A stretch of 64,000 nt of DNA, from the NCBI RefSeq assembly GCF_004341625.1, contig NZ_SLZG01000006.1:248001-312000 (forward strand). Reading direction: 5' to 3'. The DNA comes from Rhizobium sp. BK376 (lineage in GTDB: Bacteria > Pseudomonadota > Alphaproteobacteria > Rhizobiales > Rhizobiaceae). The translations under genes and the position numbers were made by a program. The notes below the pieces were generated by a model. That model searched no databases. It was not told where the DNA came from and saw nothing but the letters and a program-made list of their open reading frames with translations. Positions 35,534 through 46,063 of the stretch are shown here, piece after piece. How positions within the stretch are numbered: position 1 is the stretch's first letter; the number at the start of each line of letters is the position of its first letter.

Positions 35534-36883
35534 CTAGTTGGTTGCTTTCGAAGCCTCCGCGATACGCCAGAACGGCCGCTTGACCTCCACCAGCGGTCGC
35601 CGCGGATCTCCTGCCTTAAGACGATCACGCAACAGGGCCACCAGATCTTCACGCACTGCCGGATCGGAATTGAAGTAGGCATGTCCGAAAAATCCGGCCT
35701 GTCCCTTGTATTCGATGAAGTCGGCAATGCCAGCGATCTGCGAATTCTCCCAGAGTGCATTCGAGCCGTTGATATCAGTCGTCATGTTGGTGCTGGTCAG
35801 CCGCCCGAGCCTGACGACGCTGCCAAAGAGAAAGCTCGATAGCGCGATCGCTTTGTCGTTCGGCGAGGAATACACGGTCAGATGTAGAGAACCTGTCGGC
35901 GGAAAGGCGCCGGAAGGTTTCGGCCGCGATCCAAAGGGAATATCCGGATCGGAGACGACACCGAACAGTTTGGTCACGGCCACATCCAGGTCGATATCGG
36001 GCGCGAAAAGAACGACATTGGCGATCTTGTAGCGCTGCGCCGGCGAGGAGCGGGCGACATAGGCTTCAATACCAAGCTGCTGGATGGCCGAGAGAAGGAC
36101 ATCGGTTCCACGACTGTGGGCGAGAAGATGAACATGCTCCACGCCTGGCGTTTCAGAAATGATGCGGATGGCTTTTTTGATATCCGCTACCGCGAATTCT
36201 CCGGACTCCCGGTCGATGTTGTATCCCTGGAAAACGCCACCCGAGCCGCCGGCAGGCCATGTCATGGCAACGCAGACGAAATCCATCGAAAGCGTCTCGC
36301 ATATCTTGCCGGTCGATTCCGCCGCATCGTTGAAGGTGTTGTTGTAGCCGTGGATGAAAATGACGACTTCCTTGCGTTTCGCCAGGGACAGCCGTCTGCT
36401 GATCTCTCCTTTGAGCGCAGCGGCCGCTCTTTCGTGCGCTTTGACAGTCGCCGGCAATCGCTCCGGACCCTTGGCCGTCGCCTGGATGGCGTAGGGCGTC
36501 TGCGGGAACGCGCCGATCCTGGTCGTCGCGACAATCTTCAGCGGCGCGTCACTGGTGTCCGCCGGCCGACCTGAGGCCGTTGGGGGAAAGGCAAGCGAGA
36601 CTGAACCGAAGCTTAGCGCCCGATCTCTGCCTGGACCATAGGAAAGCGCTCGGGTGCTGGAGACAACAGGCGCCCGATCTGTCACGTAGAGGACATCGAA
36701 ATTTCTGGCTTTCGCTGTTGTCGTGGAGGCGATGGCGGTCTTTGCGCCTGATCCCGCATCCGCCATGCCAGCCGATTTGCCGTTGGCACAGGCCGAGAGA
36801 ACGACGAGGAAAAGCAGCGTCAGGCAGGCCGTCGCATGTTCGCAAAGGCGTCGCACCCCGTTCCCGGGCCGCGCCGATATCAT
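35534..36883 (-). CDS. DUF900 alpha/beta hydrolase, probable lipoprotein
   Basis: A 449-residue protein with a lipoprotein-type signal (hydrophobic stretch then LSAC, Cys near residue 32). The hydrolase core has FIHGYNN, MTWPAGG and the nucleophile elbow LLAHSRGTDV. DUF900 members are esterase-like, with unknown substrates. The signal suggests anchoring in the envelope facing the periplasm. The start lacks a strong ribosome site, so the N-terminus is uncertain by a few residues. Confidence 0.8.
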   Translation of the reverse strand: MISARPGNGVRRLCEHATACLTLLFLVVLSACANGKSAGMADAGSGAKTAIASTTTAKARNFDVLYVTDRAPVVSSTRALSYGPGRDRALSFGSVSLAFPPTASGRPADTSDAPLKIVATTRIGAFPQTPYAIQATAKGPERLPATVKAHERAAAALKGEISRRLSLAKRKEVVIFIHGYNNTFNDAAESTGKICETLSMDFVCVAMTWPAGGSGGVFQGYNIDRESGEFAVADIKKAIRIISETPGVEHVHLLAHSRGTDVLLSAIQQLGIEAYVARSSPAQRYKIANVVLFAPDIDLDVAVTKLFGVVSDPDIPFGSRPKPSGAFPPTGSLHLTVYSSPNDKAIALSSFLFGSVVRLGRLTSTNMTTDINGSNALWENSQIAGIADFIEYKGQAGFFGHAYFNSDPAVREDLVALLRDRLKAGDPRRPLVEVKRPFWRIAEASKATN

Positions 36884-37093
36884 CGATGAACAAGCGATCT
36901 CGATATCCCCTCGCCAAAGGTTCCGTCCCCTCCGCTGTGATCGCGGAGGCTGCAGTTACCCAAACTGCGGCGATCAACCATAGCGCAGAATGGAGCTCAT
37001 GGCTTCATATATTTCGAATCGCTTTATTACCTTGAGTTGTGCAGATGCGAAATGCCCGCACGTAAGGCCAATATCCAGGAGAAGCTTTCGGAC

Positions 37094-40000
37094 CTAGTGC
37101 ACTTCCTTCTGTTTCGCGGATGACCCGATGCGCTTCACTTTTTCGCGGAGCCACTGGAAGATCACGTAAAGGATGGGGATCAGGAAGATGCCGACCAACG
37201 ACGCCCCGACCATGCCGCCGAACACGGCCGTACCGACGCCACGGCGGCTGAGCATGCCCGCGCCTTCGGCAATCACCAGCGGTATGAGTCCCGCGATGAA
37301 GGCGAAGCTCGTCATCATCACAGCGCGGAACCGCTCCCTTGCTCCCTCGACCGCGGCCTCGGAAATACTCAGACCGTGCTCGCGACGCATCATGGCGAAC
37401 TCGACGATCAAGATGCCGTTCTTTGCGGCAAGTGCAATCAGGACCACGAGACCGATCTGGGCATAGATGTTGTTGTCAAGGCCCGCGAGCTTCAACGCCA
37501 GCATGGCGCCTGCAATACCCGCCGAAACCGAGAGCAGCACTGCTACCGGGATCGTCCAGCTTTCATAGAGCCCCACCAGGAAGAGATAGGCGAATAGGAC
37601 TGCAAGGCCGAGGATGATCGCCGTTTTGCCGCTCGCTTCGATTTCCTGAAGTGCCGTGCCCGTCCATTCGTAGCTGTAGCCCGGCGGAAGCGTCTTGGCG
37701 GAGACCTGCTCCATTGCGGCAATCGCCTCGCCGGAGCTGCGGCCAGGCGCCGGGCCGCCGTTGATCGTGGCGCTGGCGTAGTTGTTGTAGCGCACGATGA
37801 GCTGTGGCCCAAGGATCAGACGAGCGTTGGCAAAGGCCTTTATGGGCACCATATCACCGTTGCTGTTACGGACGTTGATACGGTAGATGTCGTCTATTCG
37901 CGCCCGGTTGCTGGCCTCGCCCTGAACGGTGACCTGCCATGTACGGCCGAACAGGTTGAAGTCGTTGACATAGATACTGCCGAGGATCGCCTGGAGCGCG
38001 TTGAAGACGTCGGAAACCTGAATGCCCAACGTCTGCACCTTTTCGCGGTCGATATCGAGGTAGAGCTGCGGCGTGTTGGCGCTGAAGGTCGTGTAGACAC
38101 GGTTGAGAACCGGGTTCTGGTTGGCCGCGAAAACGAGGCCGCGCGCAGCTTGTGCAACCTCAGCCGGATTGCTGCCAGTAAGGCTCAAAAGCTGGTATTC
38201 GAAGCCGCTTCCGGTTCCGAGCCCGATAATCGGCGGCAAATTGTAGACGATGACGTTGGCTTCGGAGAGAGATCGAAACTCGTCGCCAAGCTTGGAGATC
38301 AGGCCATCCACTGAGAGCTCGGGTTTGGTTCGATCGGCGAAGGGCTTGAGCGTCAGCACCATCATGGCGGCATTCGACTTTACCTGTGCATCGAGCAGAC
38401 TGTAGCCGACGACCGACATGACGCCCTGAACACCTTCTGTCTTGCGCACGATGTCCTCGACCTTCTTGGTGACGGCATCCGTGCGGTTGACCGACGCACC
38501 TTCCGGCAGAATGATTTCGCCAAAGATGGCGCCCTGATCCTCGGATGGAAGGAAGCCAGTCGGGGTTGTCTTGAACAACCAACCGGTAGCAAAGACAATT
38601 ACGGCCAACAGGACCAGACCAAAGACGGCAATTCGCACCAGCCTGTGGACAATCGAGGCATAGCCATCGCGTGCGAGGTCGATGCCTTTCAACACATAGC
38701 GGATCGGGCCGCGCTTCGGGCCGTGGTGCGCCTTGAGCAACACGGCGCAAAGGGCGGGCGATAGGCTGAGGGCGTTGATCGCGGAAATGACCATCGACAC
38801 CGAGACTGCAACGGCAAACTGGCGGAAGAGCTCGCCGGAGATGCCGGGAATGAAGGCGACCGGGACGAACACGGAGAGCAGAACGAGCGTGATCGCGATA
38901 ATCGGAGCCGTGATCTCGGTCATGGCGCGTCGCGCCGCTTCTGCCGGCGTGATGGTCGGATCCTTCTCGAGATGAGCCTCGACCGCCTCAACCACGACGA
39001 TGGCGTCGTCGACCACGATCCCGATGGCGAGCACGAGGGCGAGCAGCGAGACGGTATTGGCTGAAAAGCCCAATCCCATCATGACGGCGAACGTACCGAT
39101 CAGCGATACCGGCACGGCGATCAGCGGAATGAGCGTCGCCCGGACACTGCCGAGGAAGAGATAGACGACGATCACGACGAGGACGAAGGCCTCGATCAGG
39201 GTCTTGACCACCTCATGGATGCTTTCCTCGACGAACTTCGTCGTGTCGTAAGTGATCGCGTAGCTGACCCCGTCGGGGAACGATGGCTTCAGCCTCTCAA
39301 GGAGCTGGCGGATCGCCTCGGCCGTCGCAATGGCGTTGCCGCCAGGCGCCTGGTAGATGCCGATGACGGCTGCCGAAGCGCCGTCCTGTCGACCGATCTG
39401 ATCTGCGGCCTTCGGCCCGAGTTCGACGCGCGCCACGTCTCTTACCCGCACGAACGAGCCATCCGGCTGCGCCCTGATCACGACCGCGCCGAATTCCTCG
39501 GCGGACGTCAGGCGGCCCTTGGTCTGGATCGTGAGCTGGAATTGCTGGTCCGGCAGAGCCGGCTGCGCACCGATGCGGCCGATCGCCGCCTGGATGTTCT
39601 GGCTCTTCAGCGCGGCCACGACGTCATTCGGCGTCATGCCGAAATTCGCAAGGCGTTCCGGCGTGACCCAGACACGCATGCTGTAGTCCCATGGCGTCAG
39701 CAACGTCACATCGCCGACGCCCTTGATCCGCTTCAGGCCGTCGATGATGTTGATCGTCGCGTAATTCGACAGAAAGAGCTGGTCGTGCTCCGGCTTGGTG
39801 GATGTCAGCGCAATGAGCTGCATCAGCGCCGAAGACTTCTTCTTGACGTTGATGCCCTGAGCGCGTGCCTCCTGCGGCAGCTGTGCTTCTGCCAGACTGA
39901 CGCGGTTCTGGACGTTGACGGTGTTGATGTCAGGGTCGGTTCCAACGGCGAAGCTGACCGTCAGCGTATAGCTGCCGTCATTGCCGCTCGTCGACTTCAT

Positions 40001-40234
40001 ATAGATCATGTTGTCGACGCCGACGACGCGCGACTCGATCGGCTGCGCGACGGTTTCCTGCACGACATCAGCGCTCGCACCGGGATAGGTGACCGTCACT
40101 GACACCTGGGGCGGTACGATGTCCGGGAATTGGGCAATCGGAATGACCTTGAGCGCCACAAGGCCTGCGATCGTTATGACGAGCGAGATGACAACGGCCA
40201 ATCGCGGCCGATCGATGAAGACTTCTGAGAGCAT
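37094..40234 (-). CDS. RND multidrug efflux permease (AcrB/MexB, HAE1 type)
   Basis: A 1046-residue inner-membrane proton antiporter with 12 predicted helices and two large periplasmic loops. The N-terminal [19 protein letters not shown] and internal [15 protein letters not shown] region carry the proton-relay aspartates typical of helix 4. It assembles as a trimer with the adaptor encoded just upstream and a TolC-like channel encoded elsewhere. Three bases separate it from the adaptor gene. Confidence 0.93.
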   Translation of the reverse strand: MLSEVFIDRPRLAVVISLVITIAGLVALKVIPIAQFPDIVPPQVSVTVTYPGASADVVQETVAQPIESRVVGVDNMIYMKSTSGNDGSYTLTVSFAVGTDPDINTVNVQNRVSLAEAQLPQEARAQGINVKKKSSALMQLIALTSTKPEHDQLFLSNYATINIIDGLKRIKGVGDVTLLTPWDYSMRVWVTPERLANFGMTPNDVVAALKSQNIQAAIGRIGAQPALPDQQFQLTIQTKGRLTSAEEFGAVVIRAQPDGSFVRVRDVARVELGPKAADQIGRQDGASAAVIGIYQAPGGNAIATAEAIRQLLERLKPSFPDGVSYAITYDTTKFVEESIHEVVKTLIEAFVLVVIVVYLFLGSVRATLIPLIAVPVSLIGTFAVMMGLGFSANTVSLLALVLAIGIVVDDAIVVVEAVEAHLEKDPTITPAEAARRAMTEITAPIIAITLVLLSVFVPVAFIPGISGELFRQFAVAVSVSMVISAINALSLSPALCAVLLKAHHGPKRGPIRYVLKGIDLARDGYASIVHRLVRIAVFGLVLLAVIVFATGWLFKTTPTGFLPSEDQGAIFGEIILPEGASVNRTDAVTKKVEDIVRKTEGVQGVMSVVGYSLLDAQVKSNAAMMVLTLKPFADRTKPELSVDGLISKLGDEFRSLSEANVIVYNLPPIIGLGTGSGFEYQLLSLTGSNPAEVAQAARGLVFAANQNPVLNRVYTTFSANTPQLYLDIDREKVQTLGIQVSDVFNALQAILGSIYVNDFNLFGRTWQVTVQGEASNRARIDDIYRINVRNSNGDMVPIKAFANARLILGPQLIVRYNNYASATINGGPAPGRSSGEAIAAMEQVSAKTLPPGYSYEWTGTALQEIEASGKTAIILGLAVLFAYLFLVGLYESWTIPVAVLLSVSAGIAGAMLALKLAGLDNNIYAQIGLVVLIALAAKNGILIVEFAMMRREHGLSISEAAVEGARERFRAVMMTSFAFIAGLIPLVIAEGAGMLSRRGVGTAVFGGMVGASLVGIFLIPILYVIFQWLREKVKRIGSSAKQKEVH

Positions 40235-40237
40235 TGC

Positions 40238-41365
40238 TTAGGACCCTGATTTGGCGACGACGGGCTCGACAGCCTGCCCCGGGCGAACCTTCTGTATGCC
40301 TTCTGTTACGACCATCTCCCCGGCAGACAGCCCCTTGGTGATGGAGACGTCACTGCCTTCCATCTGCCCCGGCTGGAGGTACCGCACCTCGATCTTCTTG
40401 TCCTTGTTGACGACAAGCACGTAGGGACCGGCCTGGTCGATCTGTATGGCCGACTGCGGGATCACCAGAGCGGACTGCGCCTGATCACCCTTGACCGTGA
40501 CGTTGACAAGCTGACCGTCGACAAGCACTCGGTCCGGATTGGCGAAGCTTGCTCGCACAACCACCGTGTCCGTTCCCTGATTGACGCTCACGTCGACGAA
40601 GTCGATCTTCCCACCCTGGGGATAGGTCGTGCCGTCGGCAAGCTGCACATTCACCAGCGCGTCAGCGGCTGCTCCCTTGTATTTCTCGCGTATCCCCAGC
40701 ATCTCACGCTGTGAAACCGTGAAATTCACGTAGATTGGGTCCTGGCTGACGATCGTTGCGAGTACATTGCTCGAAGGCCCGATGAAGTTTCCGACCGAAT
40801 ATGCAGCACGGCCGATCCGCCCAGCAATCGGCGCCGAAATATCCGTGTAACCGAGATTGAGTTCGGCCTGCGCCAAGGCGGCTCGCAATTGTTCGGCGGT
40901 TCCCGCGGATCCCTGCTTCTTGGCGTTCGCCAGATCGAGTGCCTGCTGGGTCCCCGCATTCTTGGCGACAAGATCGGACTGCCGCTTGACCTCGATATCC
41001 GCGAGCGAGACCGATGCCTCAGCCGCCTCGAGATTTCCCTGGGCCTGCTCTACGGCCGCCTGAAATTGCCCCTTTTCCATCGAGAAGAGCAGATCGCCAG
41101 GCTTTACATCCTGTCCTTCCTTAAAGAGCGTCTTTTCGAGAAATCCGTCAACCCGCGCCCTGAGGTCGACCTTGTCGACAGCGACCACCCGTCCGGTGAA
41201 CGAGGACGAAGGCCGGATATCCTTCTCGGTTACCAGCGCGACGGTGACAGTGGGCGGCGGTGGGGGTGCGGCGGTTGTTGCCGCTTCCTGGCAGAATGCG
41301 CTGGGGGCCAACATGACGGCGGCGGCCGCTGCGACGACAGACGATAGGCTGACGAGAACTCGCAT
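40238..41365 (-). CDS. RND efflux membrane fusion protein (AcrA/MexA type)
   Basis: A 375-residue periplasmic adaptor with a Sec signal (about residues 1-25, ending SAFCQE). Lipoyl, hairpin and beta-barrel regions follow (FTGRVVAVDKVDLRARVDG; LNLGYTDISAPIAGRIGRA). No lipobox cysteine of the usual spacing is clear. GGGGGAAG precedes the start. It is first in the two-gene pump operon. Confidence 0.92.
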   Translation of the reverse strand: MRVLVSLSSVVAAAAAVMLAPSAFCQEAATTAAPPPPPTVTVALVTEKDIRPSSSFTGRVVAVDKVDLRARVDGFLEKTLFKEGQDVKPGDLLFSMEKGQFQAAVEQAQGNLEAAEASVSLADIEVKRQSDLVAKNAGTQQALDLANAKKQGSAGTAEQLRAALAQAELNLGYTDISAPIAGRIGRAAYSVGNFIGPSSNVLATIVSQDPIYVNFTVSQREMLGIREKYKGAAADALVNVQLADGTTYPQGGKIDFVDVSVNQGTDTVVVRASFANPDRVLVDGQLVNVTVKGDQAQSALVIPQSAIQIDQAGPYVLVVNKDKKIEVRYLQPGQMEGSDVSITKGLSAGEMVVTEGIQKVRPGQAVEPVVAKSGS

Positions 41366-41396
41366 GACTTCCCCCTCGGATAAGCCCGCATGTATG

Positions 41397-41413
41397 TGTT
41401 ACCTTATATAACA
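41397..41413. promoter_or_regulatory. Operator-like inverted repeat upstream of the RND operon (proximal)
   Basis: TGTTA-N7-TAACA, starting 31 bases before the adaptor start codon. The half-sites match those of the distal repeat at 41443-41455, suggesting binding by one TetR-type dimer family. Confidence 0.5.
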
Positions 41414-41442
41414 AAGAGCCGAAACAAGGCCGTCCGCAAGTA

Positions 41443-41455
41443 TGTTACGGTAACA
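41443..41455. promoter_or_regulatory. Operator-like inverted repeat upstream of the RND operon (distal)
   Basis: TGTTAC-G-GTAACA, perfect 6-bp arms around one base. It shares the TGTTA/TAACA half-site with 41397-41413, at a different spacing. Confidence 0.5.
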
Positions 41456-41586
41456 AACGGCGTAAATTAATGTTCGGGAGACAGCGCCGCTCGCCGGGGA
41501 GCAATCAAAGGCGAGCTAGTGTCGGGATCAGCTCCCGAAGGCGGCGGGAACAGATTGCAGCTCAGCGAACGGTCGTGCTCATTGGC

Positions 41587-42537
41587 TCAACGTCGAGCCA
41601 AAGTCTCGACCCATTGCGCGCCGACCCAGGTGCCGGAAGCGACCAGACTACTAATGACATCGCGCAGGAGTTCGAAGACCTCGCGCGCAAGAGGAGCCAT
41701 CATGGCGTCCTGGGTCGTTCCAATCGCGATGGTCGAGACCAGTGGTGGCCGGTCGATCCGGCGTGCGTCGATTTCGCCGCTGGCGACCTCCGCGGCGACC
41801 GCGGCATAAGTCAGGATCGTTGAACCGAAGCCGCGTTTGACCAGCACCTTGGTCATGGCGACGCTGTCGACTTCCTGGACGAGCGTGAGCCTGACGCCGC
41901 GCCGCGCGGCCTCCTGCTCGATGAAGCGGCGATTGCTGTGGGGCAGGCTCGGCAGGATCAGCGGCGTCTCCGCAATCTCGCGCCATCGGATCGTCCCCAA
42001 CTCGTCGCGAGGCCCACCTTTTCCGGGCCCGGCCACCACCATGTTTTCATTTATGACCGTATGGAGATTAAGGCCCGGCAGCATTGTCGGATTATGAAGT
42101 ACCGCAATATCCAGGCGGCGACCGAGAAGCCACTCTTCGAGCGAAGAGCTGACGCCTTCCTTCAGATGAAGGGTCGCATGCGGCCGGCGTGCACGGAACC
42201 TTGAAACGATCTCCGGCGCGATCAACAGGCCGGCTGCAGGCGGCAGGCCGAGAACGACATGTCCGACCATAGCCTCCGATGCGTCCCGGATATGATCGGG
42301 AAGCTGCCGCAAGTGGCCCAGGATGGATTCGGCGCGTTCGAGCAACAGTGTACCGGCCGCGGTTGGGCGGACCCCACGCCCGTGGCGCAGCAGCAGCGCG
42401 GTGCCAAGCTCTTCCTCGAGCTTCTGCATCTGCCGGCTTAGGGCGGGCTGCGCGACGTTCAACTCCATCGAAGCCCGGCTAAAACTTCCTGCCCGCACCA
42501 CTTGCACGAAATATCGCAACTCGCGAATATCGATCAT
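41587..42537 (-). CDS. LysR-family transcriptional regulator
   Basis: A 316-residue LTTR. N-terminal HTH about residues 1-60 (MIDIRELRYFVQVVRAGSFS; ALSRQMQKLEEELG) and a C-terminal co-inducer domain (from about 90). Start 42537 is chosen as the standard LTTR N-terminus; the frame runs back to 42588. It lies just downstream of the catabolic operon on the same strand and probably activates it in response to an aromatic-type ligand. Confidence 0.88.
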   Translation of the reverse strand: MIDIRELRYFVQVVRAGSFSRASMELNVAQPALSRQMQKLEEELGTALLLRHGRGVRPTAAGTLLLERAESILGHLRQLPDHIRDASEAMVGHVVLGLPPAAGLLIAPEIVSRFRARRPHATLHLKEGVSSSLEEWLLGRRLDIAVLHNPTMLPGLNLHTVINENMVVAGPGKGGPRDELGTIRWREIAETPLILPSLPHSNRRFIEQEAARRGVRLTLVQEVDSVAMTKVLVKRGFGSTILTYAAVAAEVASGEIDARRIDRPPLVSTIAIGTTQDAMMAPLAREVFELLRDVISSLVASGTWVGAQWVETLARR

Positions 42538-42626
42538 GTTCCCTCGCGAATGCTCAGTCGCCGCATTGTATAAAGGCTGCAAGGCCACAACGACAACAGT
42601 CTAGGTCAGGAGCATTCGTCCGGTCT

Positions 42627-43259
42627 TCATTTCAAAGGTCGTCTATAGCCTCTGTACAGGTTAGTTACCTCAGCGCTCCATTGCCCGCATGCCAGAAGCC
42701 TGTTTTCCATGAGGTAGGTGAGCGGGATGCCGCCTTCTATCAGCGCCCAGATATCGGAGCCGTTCGTCGCTTCGACGCTCGATCGCAACAGCATGTAGCC
42801 CGACACCTCTTCCACTTCGGCAACAAGCCCCGCGATCGCTGCCGAAAGCATGGTTTCGTCTTTTGCCCCCAGCGCCGGAAAGCGTGCGACGATCAGATGG
42901 TCGACGTTGGCGGCATCAGGCATGTTCTTCTGTGCCGAGGTCAGAATATCGCCTCTGACCTGCCCTCGGCCCGGTCCCTCACATTTGGCAAGCATACGGC
43001 GGCTCCATGGCGTGGAATTCGCGCCGGATACAGCCTTGTACTCCGCAGATTCCAGGGCAGCGAGTGAAGTAAGCTCATAGCGTGCGAGCCAGCGCGGGGC
43101 GCCGGCAATGCACTCCCAGCGGGAAGCACTCAAGAATCCCGGCAAGCCGAGCCGCTGCGGCACGTGTTCGGTGTCGTACCAGTCGTGGAACTCCTCCTCG
43201 TATTGAGAAGGAGGTTCCATCATGGCAAGCATCACGGCGGTCGGACTTGCCTCAGTCAC
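42627..43259 (-). CDS. EthD-like dimeric alpha/beta-barrel protein (double domain)
   Basis: A 210-residue protein with two ferredoxin-like halves. The first (YEEEFHDWYDTEHVPQRLGLPGF, about residues 20-42) has the EthD-type DWYDTEHVP motif; the second is less conserved. Such proteins often act on small aromatic or lactone intermediates, or are accessory to them. The GTG start overlaps the MFS gene stop by 8 bases, indicating coupled translation. Last gene of the operon. Confidence 0.75.
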   Translation of the reverse strand: MTEASPTAVMLAMMEPPSQYEEEFHDWYDTEHVPQRLGLPGFLSASRWECIAGAPRWLARYELTSLAALESAEYKAVSGANSTPWSRRMLAKCEGPGRGQVRGDILTSAQKNMPDAANVDHLIVARFPALGAKDETMLSAAIAGLVAEVEEVSGYMLLRSSVEATNGSDIWALIEGGIPLTYLMENRLLACGQWSAEVTNLYRGYRRPLK

Positions 43260-44586
43260 GCTGCTTTGTTCCCTGCAAAGAAGCCTGGATGAGAGTGAGT
43301 AAACCGCTCACCACGCACAGGAGGGCGAGGAACCCGAGGCCGGCGGAATAGCTGTTGCTAACGGTCTTCAGCCAGCCGACCACGTACGGCCCGACAAAAC
43401 CGGCAAGGCCGGCAAGCGAGGTAATGACCGCGATGCCTGCCGCTGCCAGGCTGGGCGGCAACCGCTCAGTCGCCAGCGCAAAGAACGGACCCTTGACGCC
43501 GTAAAGGCCAAGCGCCGAGACGGAAAGAAAGGCCACGGTCAAGGCAGGCGATACCGTCAACAGGCAAAGGCCAAGACCAAGCGCCGAGACGAAGGAGGCA
43601 ATGGCCGTATGCCACACACGTTCCTTGCGGATATCGGAACTCCAACCCCAAACGATGGTGGCAACGCAGCCAAAAGCAAACGGCACGGCGCCCATAAGCC
43701 CGGTTTCGAACGTGGTGAGCCCGAGGCCCTTCAGGATCAGCGGTAGCCATAGGCTCAACCCGTAGCTGCCGGCGGTTACGCCGAAAAAGATGGCGCCGTA
43801 GCAGAGCAGATTGACGTCCTTCAGCAGCTGCCATTTGGAAATCTTCACGCCGGACTGCACCTGCACTTTTTCCTGTGCAAGTCGGTTTTGCAGCCAGGCC
43901 TGCTGTTCCCTGGAGAGCCAGGGTGCATTTGCCGGCGTATCGGACAGCAGCCGGTAGCACATCAGGCCGATCACGATCGCGGGAACGCTTTCGATAAGAT
44001 ACATCCACTGCCAGCCGCGAAGACCGAGGGCGCCATCAAGCGCCAGCAGCCAACTCGAGACCGGAGCTCCGATGAAGCCGGAAAGCGGAATGGCCATCAT
44101 GAAAAGCGCCATGTCCTGCGCCTTGTAACGCTTGGGAAACCAGAGCGACATGAAATAGATGACACCCGGGAAGAGACCGGCCTCGGCAGCGCCGAGGAGG
44201 AAGCGAACGATCTCAAAACTGACCGGACCGCGTATCGCCACCATGGCCATGGAAACGAGCCCGATCGTGATCAGGATACGGCTCACCCAAATGCGCGCGC
44301 CCACCTTCTCAAGCACTAGGTTGCTCGGCAATTCGAAAAGGAAATAACCCCAGAAGAAGACACCCGCGCCGAGAGCGAAATCTGTTGGCGACAGACCAAG
44401 ATCGCTGTTCGCCGTCAGGGCCGCAAAGCCCACATTGACGCGATCGAGATAGGCGACGAGAAAGCCGAGCACGAGAACGGGCAGGAAGCGCCGGCGAACG
44501 AGACGCATCGTCGATGCCTCCAGCGCATCGTCTGCAGTGCTTATGAGGGGTGGTGCTACCGGCTTGCCGACAGAAGTATCAGTCAT
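43252..44586 (-). CDS. MFS transporter, anion:cation symporter (ACS) type
   Basis: A 444-residue transporter with about 12 helices after a 35-residue cytoplasmic tail. The helix 1-2 region (LDRVNVGFAAL) and EAGLFPGVIYFMSLWFPKRYKAQ are typical of ACS/phthalate- and tartrate-type importers. It probably brings in the organic acid handled by the enzymes of this operon. Confidence 0.87.
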   Translation of the reverse strand: MTDTSVGKPVAPPLISTADDALEASTMRLVRRRFLPVLVLGFLVAYLDRVNVGFAALTANSDLGLSPTDFALGAGVFFWGYFLFELPSNLVLEKVGARIWVSRILITIGLVSMAMVAIRGPVSFEIVRFLLGAAEAGLFPGVIYFMSLWFPKRYKAQDMALFMMAIPLSGFIGAPVSSWLLALDGALGLRGWQWMYLIESVPAIVIGLMCYRLLSDTPANAPWLSREQQAWLQNRLAQEKVQVQSGVKISKWQLLKDVNLLCYGAIFFGVTAGSYGLSLWLPLILKGLGLTTFETGLMGAVPFAFGCVATIVWGWSSDIRKERVWHTAIASFVSALGLGLCLLTVSPALTVAFLSVSALGLYGVKGPFFALATERLPPSLAAAGIAVITSLAGLAGFVGPYVVGWLKTVSNSYSAGLGFLALLCVVSGLLTLIQASLQGTKQRD

Positions 44587-44628
44587 ATTTCCTCTCCCAG
44601 GTATTTGATCGAAGTTCGCTGGACAGCG

Positions 44629-45177
44629 TCATTCATCGAAATCATGTGGTTGGCCGTCCGGCACGCCTATCTCGAAGGCGTTCAGCGTCATCGCTACGAA
44701 GGTGTAGTATCCGATTATCCCGACGAGCTCCGCCAACCCCCTTTCGCCGAAGAGTTCGAGCGCGGCTGCGTGAAGGGTGTCCGACACGAAATGCGTGTCA
44801 TGGAGCGCATAGGCGTAGTCGTAGACGAGCTGGTCACGTGCGGAAGCGAAGAACGGCGTCTGACGCAGGCGGATCGCCTCGACGATGAATTCCTCGAGCC
44901 CCGCTTCCAGCGCCTTGATCTTGTGCGCATTCCATTCGTAGCGCGAGCTCCAGAACCGGGCCGTAACGAGGATGGCGAGCTCGGAAAGACGTGGTTCCAG
45001 GCTCGTGTCATATCGAACGAATTCGCCGAGACGCTGCGCCCTGGCGCCCATTTCCGGACTATGCAGCCAGGCACGCAGCGGCGCGGGCAGATGCCCACGC
45101 TTTCCGCCGATTGCCTCTTCGGCGACAAGGCGCTGCTCGTCCGTCATGTCTTCGGGCTTCAAATCTTTCAGGCGCAT
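44629..45177 (-). CDS. Carboxymuconolactone decarboxylase (CMD)-family protein
   Basis: A 182-residue AhpD/CMD-fold protein (LREFVRYDTSLEPRLSELAIL; FWSSRYEWNAHKIKA). It lacks the CxxC pair of AhpD peroxidases, so a decarboxylase or other non-redox role is likelier. ATG 45177 has GGAGG just upstream and sits one base after the preceding stop. It lies between the hydrolase and transporter genes of the operon. Confidence 0.8.
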   Translation of the reverse strand: MRLKDLKPEDMTDEQRLVAEEAIGGKRGHLPAPLRAWLHSPEMGARAQRLGEFVRYDTSLEPRLSELAILVTARFWSSRYEWNAHKIKALEAGLEEFIVEAIRLRQTPFFASARDQLVYDYAYALHDTHFVSDTLHAAALELFGERGLAELVGIIGYYTFVAMTLNAFEIGVPDGQPHDFDE

Positions 45178-45178
45178 G

Positions 45179-46063
45179 TCATCCTCCATTATCGGACGCA
45201 ACCGCGTCGTCGTATCGGCGCTCGCCGCCGTCATCAGGGTCCGGTTGATCGAGCAGGACCGTCAGGAGCCTGTTGAACTCCTCGGACCTCTCGACGTTGG
45301 GCAGATGCCCCGCTTGCGCAATTTCATGAAACTCTGCCGGCGCCACGCGCTGTGCCATGAGCCGCATGGTCTCGGGGATGTTGGCGTCGCTTTCGCCGGC
45401 GAGCATCAGGGTCGAACATGTGATCCGACCGAGATCCTCCTGAAAATCATAGGATTGGAGCGCTCGCGCGCAACGCACGAAGCCCGGGAGCGGCGTTGCC
45501 GCAACCATGGCTTCGATTTTCGCTATCGCGGGCATCTGATTGGCCTGCGAATTTTGCGTGAACCAGCGCGCAACGGTTGCCTTTGCCAGCGCTGCCATGC
45601 CGCTCGCTTCGGCCATATCGATCCGCTCCTGCCACCGTGCAGCCCCAGCGACCGGCGACGAGGCCTGGCAATCGCAAATCGCAAGACTGTTGACCCGCTC
45701 CGGATAGCGCGCTGCAAATCGAAGCGCGGTAACGCCGCCCATAGAGATACCGACAAGCGCAGCATGATCTATGCCGATCTCATCGAACAGGGCGATGGTA
45801 TCGTCGACCAGTTGGTCGAAAGTGCAGTCGGCAGACGGGACCGACGTTCCGCCATGTCCTCGCTGGTCGTAGCGCAGGATGCGAAACCGGTCGGAAAAGG
45901 CCGCAACCTGGGCATCCCACAAGCTCAGGTCGGTCATCAGAGAATTGCTGAAGACGAGCCATGGCCCGGCCTCACTGCCTTCGATACGGCAGCGAAAGCG
46001 AATGCCGTTTACTGTGATGAAGCGGTCGGCGATTTGGTCGATTGAAGAACTCGTAATGCTCAT
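45179..46063 (-). CDS. Alpha/beta hydrolase, 3-oxoadipate enol-lactonase (PcaD)-like
   Basis: A 294-residue hydrolase with an intact triad: nucleophile S107 in GISMGG, an acid in AGESDANIP and a histidine in AGHLPN. PcaD opens a lactone in beta-ketoadipate breakdown, and the CMD-like neighbour is the usual partner. Whether this is true PcaD is uncertain, because no other pca gene is present. Its ATG overlaps the stop of the next gene upstream (46060). Confidence 0.82.
   Translation of the reverse strand: MSITSSSIDQIADRFITVNGIRFRCRIEGSEAGPWLVFSNSLMTDLSLWDAQVAAFSDRFRILRYDQRGHGGTSVPSADCTFDQLVDDTIALFDEIGIDHAALVGISMGGVTALRFAARYPERVNSLAICDCQASSPVAGAARWQERIDMAEASGMAALAKATVARWFTQNSQANQMPAIAKIEAMVAATPLPGFVRCARALQSYDFQEDLGRITCSTLMLAGESDANIPETMRLMAQRVAPAEFHEIAQAGHLPNVERSEEFNRLLTVLLDQPDPDDGGERRYDDAVASDNGG

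Noticed and set aside
44629..45177. AhpD-type peroxidase
   Set aside because: The required CxxC pair is absent.
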